Assembly (NCBI GenBank): GCA_027620495.1
Contig: JAQCEA010000011.1
Location: 1 to 64,000 of the forward strand
DNA length: 64,000 bases
From: Pseudomonadota bacterium
GTDB lineage: Bacteria > Pseudomonadota > Alphaproteobacteria > Puniceispirillales > Puniceispirillaceae
Direction of reading: 5' to 3'
The notes beneath the pieces are model-generated. The model saw only the letters and a program-made list of their open reading frames with translations. It ran no database searches and had not been told where the DNA came from. Shown in pieces: positions 63,029-64,000 of the stretch (its first letter is position 1; each line of letters opens with the position of its first letter). A program made the translations under genes and the position numbers.

Positions 63029-64000
63029 CTATAACATGGCTTTGGCATCATCCTCTGCCACCAATGTCTCGACCACTTTAGCCGAACATAACACACCTGG
63101 CATACCGGCCCCAGGATGCGCCCCCGCAGCCGCAAAATATAAATTTTCGATATGCGGGTCACGGTTATGAAAGCGAAACCATGCCGACTGGACGAAAATT
63201 GGCGCAATCGAAAATCCTGCACCATGCATTGACCGATAATCTGTCTTAAAATCTTCTGGCGTCATATAAAAAGCATCGGTGATCACGGATTTAAGATCAG
63301 GCATGATGGTATCGCCAAGTGCCACAACAATCCGTTCCTGCAAGACTGGGCCTGTTGTCTGCCAATCAATCGCACCGCGCAAATTTGGCACTGGACACAA
63401 TACATAGAAACTATCACAACCAGACGGTGCAAAACTGCTGTCGGTGGCCGTGGGCCGGTGCAAATATAATGAAAAATCATCTGCCAGAATTTTACGGTCA
63501 AAAATATCAGCAAGCAGTTCCTTATAGCGCGGCCCCATCCAGATTGTGTGATGGGCGATATCATCATAGGTTTTGCGCGTTCCGAAAAACAACACAAATA
63601 GTCCCATCGAATAATGGGTCAGCTTGTCAGGCAGCAACCGTTTGCACCGGTTTCTATGCGCCGGCAGCATCTGGCTATAAACGGTTGGCGGGTCTGCATT
63701 ACAAATCACTTTGCTGGCAGGAAAAAATTGGCCATCCACCGTTGTGGCACCGATCGCCCGGCCGTTATCAACGTCTATTTGGGCGATATCCTGGCCAAGA
63801 ACAACCCGTACCCCGGACCGGCGCAACAAACCATCCAGCGCGGCCACCAGCTTGCCGGTGCCACCCATGGCAAAAAACACACCCCAGCGGCGCTCTAGAT
63901 AATGGATCAGGCTGTAAATGGATGTTGTGCTGAACGGGTTGCCCCCGACAAGCAAGGGGTGGATCGAAAACGCCTGCCGCAACAATGGATGTTTGATATA
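63029..64000 (-). CDS. crtI: Phytoene desaturase, 3' part (gene runs off the window)
   Basis: 324 visible residues of a protein expected to be about 500 long. Its 5' end lies beyond base 64000; the reading frame is open to the edge. Recognisable parts are GGTGKLVAALDGLLRRSGV, ICNADPPTVYSQML, and the C-terminal FAD-binding AAGAHPGAGMPGVLCSAKVV. It desaturates phytoene to lycopene. First visible gene of the carotenoid/retinal operon. Confidence 0.95.
   Translation of the reverse strand, partial: YIKHPLLRQAFSIHPLLVGGNPFSTTSIYSLIHYLERRWGVFFAMGGTGKLVAALDGLLRRSGVRVVLGQDIAQIDVDNGRAIGATTVDGQFFPASKVICNADPPTVYSQMLPAHRNRCKRLLPDKLTHYSMGLFVLFFGTRKTYDDIAHHTIWMGPRYKELLADIFDRKILADDFSLYLHRPTATDSSFAPSGCDSFYVLCPVPNLRGAIDWQTTGPVLQERIVVALGDTIMPDLKSVITDAFYMTPEDFKTDYRSMHGAGFSIAPIFVQSAWFRFHNRDPHIENLYFAAAGAHPGAGMPGVLCSAKVVETLVAEDDAKAML

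Overview
The window looks like a marine alphaproteobacterial chromosome. The best guess is a SAR116-type (Candidatus Puniceispirillum-like) bacterium. This is inferred from the carotenoid/retinal cluster at the right end, the CO-dehydrogenase-family molybdenum hydroxylase operon, complete urate catabolism and a thiBPQ transporter behind a TPP riboswitch. No rRNA or complete tRNA gene is visible, and no taxonomic search was possible.

Layout. (1) 1-7.1 kb is an AT-richer, mobile-looking segment. It holds a broken ORF, a small coiled-coil ORF, a Sel1-repeat secreted protein, a two-gene operon (zinc finger + PD-(D/E)XK-like domain + RecQ-type helicase, followed by a tail-anchored coiled-coil protein), the isolated 3' half of a tRNA-Arg, and a tyrosine integrase with an early stop codon. 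(2) 7.3-15.3 kb holds metabolic genes, all but the first on the minus strand: haloacid dehalogenase, DUF1989 protein, asparaginase, pntAB transhydrogenase, an IlvD/Edd dehydratase and a chimeric ORF ending in an aldehyde dehydrogenase C-terminus. (3) 15.5-19.8 kb: LysE exporter and riboswitch-controlled thiBPQ. (4) 19.9-27.7 kb: esterase, GFA protein, then urate degradation (puuD, uraH, a puuE-uraD fusion, ureidoglycine aminohydrolase, ureidoglycolate lyase, purine permease). The allantoate-hydrolysing step is not in the window. (5) 27.8-42.6 kb: FkbM methyltransferase, TauD-like dioxygenase, TSUP exporter, flavoprotein, aldo/keto reductase, a coxMSL-like operon with an ACMSD-like amidohydrolase and coxG, a DUF3445 haem protein, an RraA-like protein and a TPR protein. 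(6) 42.6-49.2 kb: a molybdopterin oxidoreductase fused to a ferredoxin domain, its probable di-haem cytochrome b, an XRE/ScfR-type regulator and a class V aminotransferase of the serine-glyoxylate type. (7) 49.3-58.1 kb: an eight-gene plus-strand envelope operon. (8) 58.2-64 kb: small ORFs, a YqaA-like protein and the minus-strand cluster crtI-crtB-crtY-blh-fni for retinal.

The most unusual system is the 49.3-58.1 kb operon. It encodes a secreted low-complexity protein, a lipoprotein, two inner-membrane PEGA proteins (one with a formylglycine-generating-enzyme-like domain lacking the expected cysteine), a 38-residue membrane microprotein, a TolQ/ExbB/MotA-type channel subunit, and two paralogous VWA proteins. 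The VWA proteins are each anchored by one helix carrying a MotB/ExbD-like FLD motif. I read this as a proton-driven stator whose periplasmic business end is a pair of VWA domains. I know of no named system with this composition. The helicase/nuclease plus coiled-coil operon beside the att site is a second candidate, possibly for phage defence.

Purine breakdown yields glyoxylate and urea, and the aminotransferase at 48 kb could consume the glyoxylate. The crt/blh/fni set would make retinal for a rhodopsin gene, presumably just outside the window.
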